A DNA stretch of 64,000 nt from the NCBI RefSeq assembly GCF_018863235.1, contig NZ_JAHKRS010000012.1, positions 81,509 to 145,508 of the forward strand. Direction: 5' to 3'. Made by a program: the position numbers and the translations under genes. Shown here piece by piece: positions 28,940-38,736 of this stretch. The notes under the pieces are model-generated. The model did not search any database and was not told where the DNA came from. It saw only the letters and a list, made by a program, of their open reading frames with translations. Each line of letters begins with the position of its first letter. The stretch's first letter is position 1. Origin of the DNA: Pseudomaricurvus albidus (GTDB lineage: Bacteria > Pseudomonadota > Gammaproteobacteria > Pseudomonadales > Cellvibrionaceae).

Positions 28940-30430
28940 TCAGCTTGGGAAAGAAAACTGAACGCCTTCACGGACACCACTGGAAGGCCAGCGCTGAGTG
29001 ATGGTTTTACGGTTGGTGTAAAAACGAACACCGTCAGGCCCGTAAGCGCTCAGGTTACCAAACAGTGAACGTTTCCAGCCACCGAAGCTGTGATAGGAAA
29101 CCGGTACCGGCAGGGGAACGTTAATACCCACCATACCTACCAGAATGTTGTCGGTAAAGTAGCGTGCAGCTTCACCGTCACGGGTAAAGATACAGGTACC
29201 GTTACCGTATTCGTGATCGTTAATCATTTGCATGGCTTCGTCCATGGTTTCTGCGCGAACGACCAGCAGTACCGGACCAAAGATCTCTTCGTCATAGCAC
29301 TTCATACCTGGTTTGACGTTGTCGATCAGCGTACCACCAACAAAGAAGCCATTTTCAAAGCCGGCAACCTGAGGGTTGCGACCATCGACTACAATGGTTG
29401 CGCCTTGTTCTTCAGCGCTGTTGATATAGCCATTGACCTTGTTTTTGTGGGCTTCGGTAATGACGGGACCAAAGTCATTGCTGGCGTCGCTGTAGGCACC
29501 AACCTTGAGATCTTTCATGGCTTCGGTCATTTTTTCAATCAGGCTGTCTGCGGCTTCATCGCCCACACAAACGGCAACGGACAGTGCCATGCAACGCTCA
29601 CCGGATGAGCCAAAGGCAGCACCAGTCATGGCGGCAACCGCGTTATCCATGTCGGCATCAGGCATGATGATGGCGTGGTTTTTCGCGCCACCCAGAGCCT
29701 GGCAGCGTTTGCCATTGGCGCTGGCAGTTGCGTATACGTACTCGGCAATTGGTGTTGAGCCTACAAAGCTTACAGCTTGAACACGTGAGTCGGTCAGCAG
29801 GGTGTCAACGGCAATCTTGTCGCCATTAACAACGTTCATGACACCGTCAGGCAGACCGGCTTCCTGCAGCAATTGTGCAACGAACAGAGTGGAAGAAGGA
29901 TCGCGCTCTGAAGGCTTAAGTACAAACGTATTGCCGCAAACAATAGCCAGTGGATACATCCACAGAGGCACCATGGCCGGGAAGTTGAACGGAGTAATAC
30001 CGGCAACAACACCCAGTGGCTGCATTTCGCTCCAGGAGTCAATGTTAGGGCCGACATTACGGCTGTGTTCACCTTTCAGCAGCTCGGGGGCGTAACAGGC
30101 ATATTCTACGTTCTCGATACCGCGAGTTAATTCGCCCATGGCATCGTGAGAGATTTTGCCGTGCTCTTCGCCGATCATTGCACAGATTTGCTCAGCGTTT
30201 TCTTCCAGCAGCTGCTTGAAACGGAACATGATCTTGGCACGTTTTGCGGGCGGCGTATTACGCCAGGCGGGATAGGCAGCCTGGGCAGCGGCAATAGCTT
30301 CTTCAACGGTATCTTTAGAGGCGAGAGCAACCTGCTTGGTGACTTCTCCGGTTGCAGGGTTGAAAACGTCTTGAGTCCGCTCGGCGGCCTCACTCAGTGT
30401 TCCATTGATCAAGTGTCCGACAATATTCAT
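28940..30430 (-). CDS. mmsA: Methylmalonate-semialdehyde dehydrogenase (CoA-acylating)
   Basis: The start at 30430 (496 residues) has AGAGG 6 bases upstream and gives the family N-terminus (HLINGTLSEA). It is an ALDH-fold enzyme: GVVAGITPFNFP, the LKPSERDP cofactor region, SFVGSTPIAEYVY, and the catalytic Cys in GERCMALS. MmsA turns methylmalonate or malonate semialdehyde into propionyl-CoA or acetyl-CoA. Together with the upstream omega-amino acid aminotransferase it would finish beta-alanine breakdown, or the end of valine breakdown. The two genes are 75 bases apart on the same strand. Confidence 0.92.
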   Translation of the reverse strand: MNIVGHLINGTLSEAAERTQDVFNPATGEVTKQVALASKDTVEEAIAAAQAAYPAWRNTPPAKRAKIMFRFKQLLEENAEQICAMIGEEHGKISHDAMGELTRGIENVEYACYAPELLKGEHSRNVGPNIDSWSEMQPLGVVAGITPFNFPAMVPLWMYPLAIVCGNTFVLKPSERDPSSTLFVAQLLQEAGLPDGVMNVVNGDKIAVDTLLTDSRVQAVSFVGSTPIAEYVYATASANGKRCQALGGAKNHAIIMPDADMDNAVAAMTGAAFGSSGERCMALSVAVCVGDEAADSLIEKMTEAMKDLKVGAYSDASNDFGPVITEAHKNKVNGYINSAEEQGATIVVDGRNPQVAGFENGFFVGGTLIDNVKPGMKCYDEEIFGPVLLVVRAETMDEAMQMINDHEYGNGTCIFTRDGEAARYFTDNILVGMVGINVPLPVPVSYHSFGGWKRSLFGNLSAYGPDGVRFYTNRKTITQRWPSSGVREGVQFSFPS

Positions 30431-30505
30431 AAATACCTCTTGGTTAAATTCTGTCTTGTTAAGTCGAGCCATGCCCAGTGACCTGGGCATGGCGTGTGAC
30501 GGGTT

Positions 30506-31843
30506 TTAGCCTTTGGCAACTTCGTTGATGCTGTCGCCCAGAGCGCTGACCAGAGTGTCGATTTCTTCTGGTTTGGAGATAAATGGCATGCCCAGCTGGA
30601 TGGTATCGCCGCCGTAGCGAACGTAATAACCCTTGTCCCACATGTTCATGGCAATTTGGAAAGGACGCTTCAGAGGTTCACCTGGAGCCGATTCAATGGT
30701 GAATCCAGCGGCAACACCGCAGTTGCGGATATCGGTGATCAAAGGCGTGCCTTTCAGCTGGTGCACGCGGTCTTCCAGAATCACAGCCAGTTCCGCAGAG
30801 CGCTCGATCAGGTTTTCATTTTCCAGAATATCCAGTGCAGCCAAACCGGCGGCACAGGCAACAGGGTGAGCAGAGTAGGTGTACCCGTGGGGCAGTTCTA
30901 CCGCATACTCAGGGCCACCTTGTTCCATAAAGGTATCGTAGATCTCTTGCTTGGCGATCACGGCACCCATAGGCACAGCCCCGTTGGTGAGCTGCTTGGC
31001 CGTGTTGATGATGTCTGGTGTTACACCAAACGCTTCAGCGCCGGTTTTGGCACCCATACGACCGAATGCGGTAATAACTTCATCAAAGATCAGCAGGATA
31101 TTGTTCTGATCGCAGATTTCGCGCAGGCGTTGCAGATAGCCTTTTGGTGGCGGCAGTACACCGGCAGAACCGGCCATGGGCTCGACAATAACCGCCGCAA
31201 TGTTGGATGCATCGTGCAGGGCGATCAGTTCCAGCAGTTCGTTAGCTTGCTCGGCACCTTCTTCAGGCATGCCCTTAACGAATTTGTTTTGTGGTAAAAC
31301 GGTGTGCGGCAGGTGGTCGGCTTCTACGGCATTGCCAAACAGGGCACGGTTGCCGCCAATACCACCGACACTGATGCCACCAAAGTTAACACCGTGGTAA
31401 CCCTTGGAACGACCGATCAGTTTGGTTTTGGTAGGCTGACCTTTTTTACGCCAGTAAGCGCGGGCGATTTTCAGAGAGGTTTCAGCCGATTCAGAGCCGG
31501 AACCGGTAAAAAACACGCGGTTGAGGCCTTGTGGCATAAAGTCGGTGATTCGCTCTGCCAACTCAAAAGCTTTGGTGTGACTGAACTGGAATGCGGGAGC
31601 GTAATCCAGGCTGCTCAGTTGCTTGCTGACCGCTTCAGCGATCTCCGGACGGCAGTGGCCTGCACCACAGGTCCAGAGACCAGACAAACCATCAAAAATC
31701 TGACGGCCATCGGCACTGGTGTAGTAACAGCCCTGTGCACCAGTGATGATACGGGGGTCTTTCTTGAACTGACGGTTACCACTGAATGCCATCCAGTGGG
31801 CATCAAGCTGTGACTGACTCAGTCCGGCTAGCTTGTCACTCAT
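30506..31843 (-). CDS. Omega-amino acid:pyruvate aminotransferase (beta-alanine type)
   Basis: This is a 445-residue class III PLP-dependent aminotransferase. It carries FTGSGSESAETSLKIARAYW, the Asp that holds the pyridine ring in LIFDEVITAFGRMG, and the PLP lysine in TAKQLTNGAVPMG. FQFSHTKAFELAERI and HGYTYSAHPVACAAGL are typical of beta-alanine:pyruvate transaminases. The product malonate semialdehyde is the substrate of MmsA next door. Related enzymes accept putrescine or other amines, so the natural donor is not certain. AGATTTAAGAG gives a moderate ribosome site. A poly-C tract and inverted repeats lie upstream. Confidence 0.88.
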   Translation of the reverse strand: MSDKLAGLSQSQLDAHWMAFSGNRQFKKDPRIITGAQGCYYTSADGRQIFDGLSGLWTCGAGHCRPEIAEAVSKQLSSLDYAPAFQFSHTKAFELAERITDFMPQGLNRVFFTGSGSESAETSLKIARAYWRKKGQPTKTKLIGRSKGYHGVNFGGISVGGIGGNRALFGNAVEADHLPHTVLPQNKFVKGMPEEGAEQANELLELIALHDASNIAAVIVEPMAGSAGVLPPPKGYLQRLREICDQNNILLIFDEVITAFGRMGAKTGAEAFGVTPDIINTAKQLTNGAVPMGAVIAKQEIYDTFMEQGGPEYAVELPHGYTYSAHPVACAAGLAALDILENENLIERSAELAVILEDRVHQLKGTPLITDIRNCGVAAGFTIESAPGEPLKRPFQIAMNMWDKGYYVRYGGDTIQLGMPFISKPEEIDTLVSALGDSINEVAKG

Positions 31844-31905
31844 CTCTTAAATCTCCAGAAGTGGTTAGATCGTTACCTGATGAGACAGAGAATAGTGCAA
31901 ACTCA

Positions 31906-31957
31906 ATGTTTCAAAAATATTGAAGTATGAATCCTTAGGTTCATATCAGTGAAACAT
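31906..31957. promoter_or_regulatory. Nested inverted repeats upstream of the aminotransferase, possible operator
   Basis: ATGTTTCA (31906-31913) and TGAAACAT (31950-31957) are exact inverted repeats. Inside them lies TATGAA..TTCATA (31926-31945). They are about 65-115 bases upstream of the aminotransferase start. No regulator gene is adjacent, so the binding protein is unknown. Confidence 0.5.
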
Positions 31958-31978
31958 AATGGCTGAGGGGATCAATTT

Positions 31979-31998
31979 CCCCCCCCCCCCCCCCCCCC
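31979..31998. repeat. Run of 20 consecutive C (poly-G on the transcribed strand)
   Basis: An uninterrupted 20-base homopolymer sits in the gap between the TPR gene end and the aminotransferase start, 135 bases upstream of the latter, followed by CGCGCG-type sequence. Tracts this long are unstable by slipped-strand copying. It could change promoter spacing, or its length could be a sequencing artefact. Confidence 0.95.
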
Positions 31999-32066
31999 GC
32001 GCGTCTGGATCAGGGGGGAGGGCATAGATAGATTGGGGGCAATGGACGAGCAGATGGAGATGGCGC

Positions 32067-33140
32067 TCAGGGAGTGGATTTGGCGACCAGACTGTCCTCA
32101 AGGTATTGCCGGTTCAATTTAAGGTTTTCTCGAGCTTTGGCAAAGTAGACCGGTGACGCACTGATGGCCTTTTCCAGATATCGCTCAGCGATCAGGTATT
32201 TGCCACTGGTCATGCAGAGGTAACCCACGGTGTTATAGGCTTCAGGCTCTTTCATCAGTCGGGCAAAGGTATCGGTGGCCATTTCGTACTTTTCCATCCG
32301 GACGTACAGCAACCCTATGTTGTACCAGGTCTGAGAGAAGTTGGCGTCCTGCTCTATCGCACGGTGGTAATAGAGTTCGGCCTCCGGCCAGTTTCCGGCC
32401 AGGTAGTAGGAATAGCCCAGGTTGTTATAGGCCGATGGGCTGGCTGGCTGGATCTTGATGGCCAGCTGATAGTAGCTTTGGGCTTCTTCAAAGCGGTTTT
32501 CAAGATCCGCCAAAACGCCCAGATTGTTGTAAACGGTATAAGGCGATTGCCTGTCTACACGGAGAACAGGCTTTGTTGATGTTTCAGCGACAGATTCTGC
32601 TTTCATACTGGACTCGCCTGTCTCTTCCGGGACTGGTTTGGGTTGCAACAGTGGTTTAAAGCGTTTCTGATCTACATCCACAGCTCGCATAAGGTAGGAC
32701 TGGGCCAGCTCTCGCTGTTTCTGACGCAGGTGTATTTTTCCGAGGCCAGTCAACGATTCAATATCGTCAGGAGCCTTGTTTAAAGCCCGTTCAAACGCAG
32801 CCTGTGCCAGATCGAGGTTGTTCAGATGTAGATGAATTTGTCCTATGCGTCGGTATATTTCAGGTTGTTCTGGGTCTTTGGCCAGTGACTGGACCAGATA
32901 GAAAATGGCCTGATCCGTGTTGCCGCTCTGCAGGGCGCTTTGAGACTCGCTGTTAAGTTCATCGATGGAGGCGTTTTGGGTTTTACTTTTATAAGCGAGG
33001 GATCGTGAGCCTTGATACAGATCGCTATTATCTTGTCCGCCCGCGCTGTGATTATTCATGCTGGAACAACCGCCCAGTGTCAGAACACAGGCCAATACAA
33101 TCACTTTTGAGGGGCCTGGGAATATCATAGAAAGAGACAT
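32067..33140 (-). CDS. tadD: TPR lipoprotein of the Tad locus (TadD-like)
   Basis: The start at 33140 places a lipoprotein signal at the N-terminus (ACVLTLGGC, lipidated Cys about residue 25), giving 357 residues. Tetratricopeptide repeats occupy about 75-140 and 205-320 (AIFYLVQSLAKDPEQPEIYRRIG, VYNNLGVLADLENRFEEAQSYYQ, YNNLGYSYYLAGNWPEAELYYH). TadD-type TPR lipoproteins are thought to help assemble the secretin. It is the last gene of the tad run and starts 10 bases after tadC. Confidence 0.82.
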   Translation of the reverse strand: MSLSMIFPGPSKVIVLACVLTLGGCSSMNNHSAGGQDNSDLYQGSRSLAYKSKTQNASIDELNSESQSALQSGNTDQAIFYLVQSLAKDPEQPEIYRRIGQIHLHLNNLDLAQAAFERALNKAPDDIESLTGLGKIHLRQKQRELAQSYLMRAVDVDQKRFKPLLQPKPVPEETGESSMKAESVAETSTKPVLRVDRQSPYTVYNNLGVLADLENRFEEAQSYYQLAIKIQPASPSAYNNLGYSYYLAGNWPEAELYYHRAIEQDANFSQTWYNIGLLYVRMEKYEMATDTFARLMKEPEAYNTVGYLCMTSGKYLIAERYLEKAISASPVYFAKARENLKLNRQYLEDSLVAKSTP

Positions 33141-33150
33141 ATCCTTTTCC

Positions 33151-34113
33151 TTATTTGAAGGCTTCAATAACCTGGAGAATGGCGGGGCCTATGGCAATGA
33201 CAAAAAATGAAGGCCAGATAAACATCGTGAGTGGAAAGATCAATTTGGTACTGATTTTGGCTGCCGCTTCTTCTGCCGCCTGCATGCGTTTATCCCGGAA
33301 CTCTTCTGCATAGGTGCGTAACGCATCGGCCACACTGGTGCCAAAACGCATGCTTTGATCCAACAGGGTTGCAAGACCTTTAATTTCCGACAGCCCGGTT
33401 CGTTCCGAAAGATTTCGGAAGGCGTCTGAGCGCGGTACACCCACCATGATTTCCTTGTTAATTAACGCCAGATCGGCAGCCAATTCAGGGTGGGTAATGT
33501 TCAGTTCCTGAGCAACCCGGGCAATCGCGCTGGTTAATCCCAGGCCTGATTCCACACAGACTACCAACAGATCGAGAGCGTCCGGAAATCCGGCTTTGAG
33601 TTTTCTCTGCCGTTTGGCCATGATCTTTTTGAGAATGTAATTGGGAGCCATAACGCCAGCTGAAAACGCAATAAGTGCGGCCACAATGACATTTTGGGGC
33701 GAGATCTCCGGTGAAAGTCTGGCCAGCATGATCACCGCCAGTGGCAGGCCTACAGCCAGTATGGTTTTATACGCATAGAAGTTGGTGACCGCATTGCTGT
33801 TGCGGTAGCCTGCGATAATCAGGTGTTTTTGGATGCGGCTTTTCTCTGCCTGGTTGCTTGGCAGTAGCGCACTGGCGGCAGTGCCCATGACCTGCTTAAA
33901 AAAATCATCCCCTACGGATGGGCCATCGGGCGTTTGCTTGTCCTGAACAATTGCACTCAATCGCTTCTTGGCGGGATCACTGAAAGCCGTGATCAGATAC
34001 CCCACACTCAACACACAGGCAAAGGCGGCTGTGGCAGTGATAATGACAAAAATCGTCTGAGAGGCCTGGGGGTTTTGAACCATTGAGTTGATCAATTCCA
34101 GTAGATACTGCAT
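33151..34113 (-). CDS. tadC: Tad pilus inner-membrane platform protein TadC
   Basis: The 320-residue protein belongs to the GspF/T2SSF family. It has an N-terminal membrane segment, a central pair (about 115-150) and a C-terminal one (FPLTMFIWPSFFVIAIGPAIL). Between them is the cytoplasmic helical domain: FPDALDLLVVCVESGLGLTSAIARVAQEL, LSERTGLSEIKGLATLLDQSMRFGTSVADALR. It forms the inner-membrane platform with TadB, worked by TadA. It starts 3 bases after tadB. Confidence 0.93.
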   Translation of the reverse strand: MQYLLELINSMVQNPQASQTIFVIITATAAFACVLSVGYLITAFSDPAKKRLSAIVQDKQTPDGPSVGDDFFKQVMGTAASALLPSNQAEKSRIQKHLIIAGYRNSNAVTNFYAYKTILAVGLPLAVIMLARLSPEISPQNVIVAALIAFSAGVMAPNYILKKIMAKRQRKLKAGFPDALDLLVVCVESGLGLTSAIARVAQELNITHPELAADLALINKEIMVGVPRSDAFRNLSERTGLSEIKGLATLLDQSMRFGTSVADALRTYAEEFRDKRMQAAEEAAAKISTKLIFPLTMFIWPSFFVIAIGPAILQVIEAFK

Positions 34114-34116
34114 AGC

Positions 34117-35091
34117 TCACACCTCTATTCGGATGATTTTTCGGATGACAAAAATTCCGATCACCATGCCAATTCCGGCTGCTATCAGAAGATTTTGACC
34201 TGCTGGCGTTTCAAGCAGGACCGGCAGGTATGTGGGAGTGGTGATTGAAATAATGCCGAACAAAACAAAAGGCACGAGACACAACACCCAGGCCGAGATA
34301 CGCCCCTCGGCTGAAAGGGTGCGCACCCTGCGCTGAAATCGGTAACGCCCGCGAATCACCTTGGCCAGTTTGTCAAAAATCTCAGCCATATTGCCGCCGG
34401 TCTCTTTTTGTATAACCACTGACGTCATCAAGGCCATGACCGTCACACTGGGAATTCTTTCCAGCAATCCCAGCAGGGCTGTACGGATACTGTTACCGTA
34501 ATTCAGATCCATAAACGTCGTCTCGAACTCTCCGGCGATGGGGTTTTCCATTTCGCTACCGACAAGATGCAGACACTCGACCAAAGGGTGGCCGGCCTGC
34601 AAGGCGCGCTTCATGATCTCCAGGGCTTCTGGCAATTGCTCTTCAAAACGTTCAAGCCGCTGGTTGCGGTCGCGGTTAAGCTTTAAAAAGGGCAGGCAAA
34701 AACCGGCCACAGGCGCCAGGATTATGATCCAGATGAAATTACTGAAGATTGCCGCAATAAATCCAGCCAGCAGAGCTGTGAGCAAGGCAATGCCGATGAA
34801 CCTGTAGGCCGGAATGCGATAACCGGCTTGCTGAAGGTAGGGCGACAGTGAAACCAGCCATTTTGACCCTTCCAGTTGCTTTTCCCATGGGCTCAATCGA
34901 CTTAAATAGTTATCCCTCAGCAGCTTGGCGCTCGCCGGCAACTCGGTTTGTTCGCGAACTTCCCGCAGCCTCTGCTGAAGGCGAGCGCGATTTTTTTTCG
35001 ATTCACCAAATACCGGTGTGGTTAATGCAAAGCTCAACAAAAACACCGCGGCTGAAACGAGACCAATAAAAAAGAGATAATTCTGAGACAT
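34117..35091 (-). CDS. tadB: Tad pilus inner-membrane platform protein TadB
   Basis: The 324-residue protein is the GspF-family partner of TadC. It has LPEALEIMKRALQAGHPLVECLHLVGSEM and VMALMTSVVIQKETGGNMAEIFDKLAKVIRGRYRFQRRVRTLSAEGRISAWVL, typical of TadB. Membrane segments are at the N-terminus, the middle and the C-terminus. It is 9 bases after tadA and 3 bases before tadC. Confidence 0.93.
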   Translation of the reverse strand: MSQNYLFFIGLVSAAVFLLSFALTTPVFGESKKNRARLQQRLREVREQTELPASAKLLRDNYLSRLSPWEKQLEGSKWLVSLSPYLQQAGYRIPAYRFIGIALLTALLAGFIAAIFSNFIWIIILAPVAGFCLPFLKLNRDRNQRLERFEEQLPEALEIMKRALQAGHPLVECLHLVGSEMENPIAGEFETTFMDLNYGNSIRTALLGLLERIPSVTVMALMTSVVIQKETGGNMAEIFDKLAKVIRGRYRFQRRVRTLSAEGRISAWVLCLVPFVLFGIISITTPTYLPVLLETPAGQNLLIAAGIGMVIGIFVIRKIIRIEV

Positions 35092-35100
35092 GGCTGAATC

Positions 35101-36462
<1,362 letters not shown>

Positions 36463-36465
36463 GAC

Positions 36466-37701
36466 TTAAGCTCCTTTTAAGTAAGTGCTGAGTTTGTTAA
36501 ACAACCCCTTTGTCGGAGTGGTTTGTCCCAGAAGCTGCTGTTGCAGCGTAATCATGGCTTTGATAGCCGCCGAATTCTTATTGTTGTCGTACAGGGGAAT
36601 CCCTGACTCGACACTCAGGTGAACATTGCTGAAGTCATTCGGGATGGTCAGGCATTCAGTGACTTTGAGTGCTTTTTCGATGTCCCGGAGGGTGATGTTT
36701 GAGCGTTTGTTGTAACGGTTAACAATGACCTTGATGTGTTCATCATTGATGCCCAGGTCTTTGCGTAAAATGTTGGTCAGACGAACCGCGTCTCGCAAGG
36801 CGGAAAGATCTTGCTGTACCGTTAAAAGTATATGATCGGAGCGTTCCAGAACGGTGCTGGTTACAAAGTCTATTTGACGGGGGAGATCAACGACAACGGT
36901 ATCGTGACAGGCCAGCAGTAAATCCAGCAGTTTTCCCAGTCGGGCTTCGGGAATGTCCTCTGACAGAGCGATTCCCTGAGGGTTGGTTTCCAGAACTTTC
37001 AAACCGCTTTTGTGTTTCAAAAGATAGGCTTGCAATGCAATTTCATCGAGGCTGTCAATATTTTGTATAGCTTCGACCAATCCTCGTTTGGGTTCAAGAT
37101 TAAGATAGTGGCAAAGGGTACCGAACTGTAAATCGAGATCCATGACCACAGTATTGAAACGACTGACGCTGGACATAATATGGGCGATGTTACTGGCAAT
37201 GAAGGTCGATCCACAGCCGCCTTTGGCGTTGATGCAACTCACCAGTTTTCCCTGACGTACGATGCTACCCATTTTTGAACGCAGTCGACGAATCGACTCT
37301 ATCAGTTCACTGCTACTGAGTGGTGGAGATAAGTAATCACGAGCTCCAATTTGAAGTGCCATGCGCATACACTCCTTGTCTTCCCTGTCGCTCACAATAA
37401 TGGTCTCCAAATTTGAATGAATCAGGTGAATGGGAAGTTGCTGAAGTTCTTCACGCCATTGAGCGCTCACTTTGAAGATCAAAATATCAGGAATAATGGA
37501 TAACCCCGTTAAGGGATTAATGTCGCCATTGACGAAATGTCGTTGATTGATCCGGAACCCGGGAGTCTCACCAATTGCGTGAGTGATTTCATCCAGACCT
37601 TTTTTGTCACGACTTGCAATCAAAACATTGACACAAGACTGTTTGGTCTCGATATAAGGCCGGGAGGCTGGGTTGTCTGAAATATGATGTTCCATTTGCA
37701 T
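36466..37701 (-). CDS. tadZ: Tad pilus localisation ATPase TadZ/CpaE
   Basis: The 411-residue protein has a degenerate receiver-like domain (about 27-145, VNVLIASRDKK to LIESIRRLRS). A ParA/MinD-type ATPase domain follows. The deviant Walker A is NAKGGCGSTF (about 158-167), with VVMDLDLQFGT and TVVVDLPRQ behind it. TadZ/CpaE marks the cell site where the pilus is built. It has the expected position upstream of tadA. Confidence 0.9.
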   Translation of the reverse strand: MQMEHHISDNPASRPYIETKQSCVNVLIASRDKKGLDEITHAIGETPGFRINQRHFVNGDINPLTGLSIIPDILIFKVSAQWREELQQLPIHLIHSNLETIIVSDREDKECMRMALQIGARDYLSPPLSSSELIESIRRLRSKMGSIVRQGKLVSCINAKGGCGSTFIASNIAHIMSSVSRFNTVVMDLDLQFGTLCHYLNLEPKRGLVEAIQNIDSLDEIALQAYLLKHKSGLKVLETNPQGIALSEDIPEARLGKLLDLLLACHDTVVVDLPRQIDFVTSTVLERSDHILLTVQQDLSALRDAVRLTNILRKDLGINDEHIKVIVNRYNKRSNITLRDIEKALKVTECLTIPNDFSNVHLSVESGIPLYDNNKNSAAIKAMITLQQQLLGQTTPTKGLFNKLSTYLKGA

Positions 37702-37711
37702 AAGTAGTCTC

Positions 37712-38218
37712 CTAGCAATCCACGTTTGAGCCGCCAGCTACAGCGCCTACAGGAGTAATACCCAGACTTTCACTGGGCAGAACAGTTTTAAAATCCGGTG
37801 CCGGCAGGAAAAACGTCAGAAAAGGAATGAAGCCCTGAAATTGGTAGTTGCTGATTCTGGAGCCTACAAACCGGATTTGTATGAAATCTGCTGTGGGGTC
37901 AGCGATGAGTGTTGAGTTCTTATCAAAGTATTCAATGACGATGTTGGTATCACTAAAGTCATGGAGAATGCTCCCGTGGAAACTGGCGCGTGAGGTAATG
38001 CCGTCAATATCATTAACCGGACAAACTGCCGCGAGCCGTGCCCCTCTGCGAGTCACTTCATCCAGCACATTCCAGGTAAACATCAGTCGACCAAACTCAA
38101 TGATTCCAAACAGAACAATAAAGAAGACAGAGGCAACAATCGAAAACTCGACCAGAGTGCCACCTGTGGTTTTACGTCGGGAAGTCGATTCGGGTATTTG
38201 AACTCGGTTCTCGGTCAT
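37712..38218 (-). CDS. TadE/TadF-like minor pseudopilin
   Basis: The 168-residue protein has the TadE-family N-terminus: a short basic leader, then GTLVEFSIVASVFFIVLFGIIEFGRLMFTWNVLDEVTRRGARLAA, with the conserved Glu in the first helix. A small exported domain follows. It overlaps the preceding TadE-like gene by 4 bases. Two TadE-like proteins plus a TadG-like one is the usual set of minor pseudopilins. Confidence 0.85.
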   Translation of the reverse strand: MTENRVQIPESTSRRKTTGGTLVEFSIVASVFFIVLFGIIEFGRLMFTWNVLDEVTRRGARLAAVCPVNDIDGITSRASFHGSILHDFSDTNIVIEYFDKNSTLIADPTADFIQIRFVGSRISNYQFQGFIPFLTFFLPAPDFKTVLPSESLGITPVGAVAGGSNVDC

Positions 38219-38736
38219 TCGAGTACCCTCATAGTCACGCTGGATTTCAAATTGAAACTGAGGTCGATAGGGCTTCCATAGCCAAAGGGGTTGAGTTCTG
38301 CACCGATCATCGGGATGTAGTTGTAGTCGACATCCACACGAATAAAGTATGAGGTCGGGATTGTGGGGTTGGTAAAACTGGAAAATTGCACATCATCCAG
38401 TGACATGCTTTCCAGCAGGGGAGATCCTGAACCGTTCACGTTACCGTAAACGATTAGGTTTCCAGCTTTAAAGGCATTACCGTTAGGTCCCGATGTATTG
38501 AACTGAATGTTTCCCGTGGAATCGGGCGTGGCGGTAGATGCCAGTAAACGAGTGCCATTCTGCAGGGTCTTGTTCAGCGTGGTATAGCTGTAGAACACTC
38601 TGCCAAATTCACAGATGGCGAGTAACAGAAGCAACAGAAGCGGCAGTACAATCGTGACCTCAACCATTGCCAGACCGCCTTGCCGTGACTGCTGTACAGG
38701 GTTGTGAGCGCAGCTGAATTTAGTGAGTATCGTCAT
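38215..38736 (-). CDS. tadE: TadE-like minor pseudopilin
   Basis: The 173-residue protein has a basic leader, then GGLAMVEVTIVLPLLLLLLLAICEFGRVFYSYTTLNKTLQNGTRLLAS, the classical TadE helix with conserved Glu and EFGR. The rest is a small beta-rich exported part. It starts directly after the TadG-like stop and overlaps the next gene by 4 bases. Confidence 0.87.
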   Translation of the reverse strand: MTILTKFSCAHNPVQQSRQGGLAMVEVTIVLPLLLLLLLAICEFGRVFYSYTTLNKTLQNGTRLLASTATPDSTGNIQFNTSGPNGNAFKAGNLIVYGNVNGSGSPLLESMSLDDVQFSSFTNPTIPTSYFIRVDVDYNYIPMIGAELNPFGYGSPIDLSFNLKSSVTMRVLE

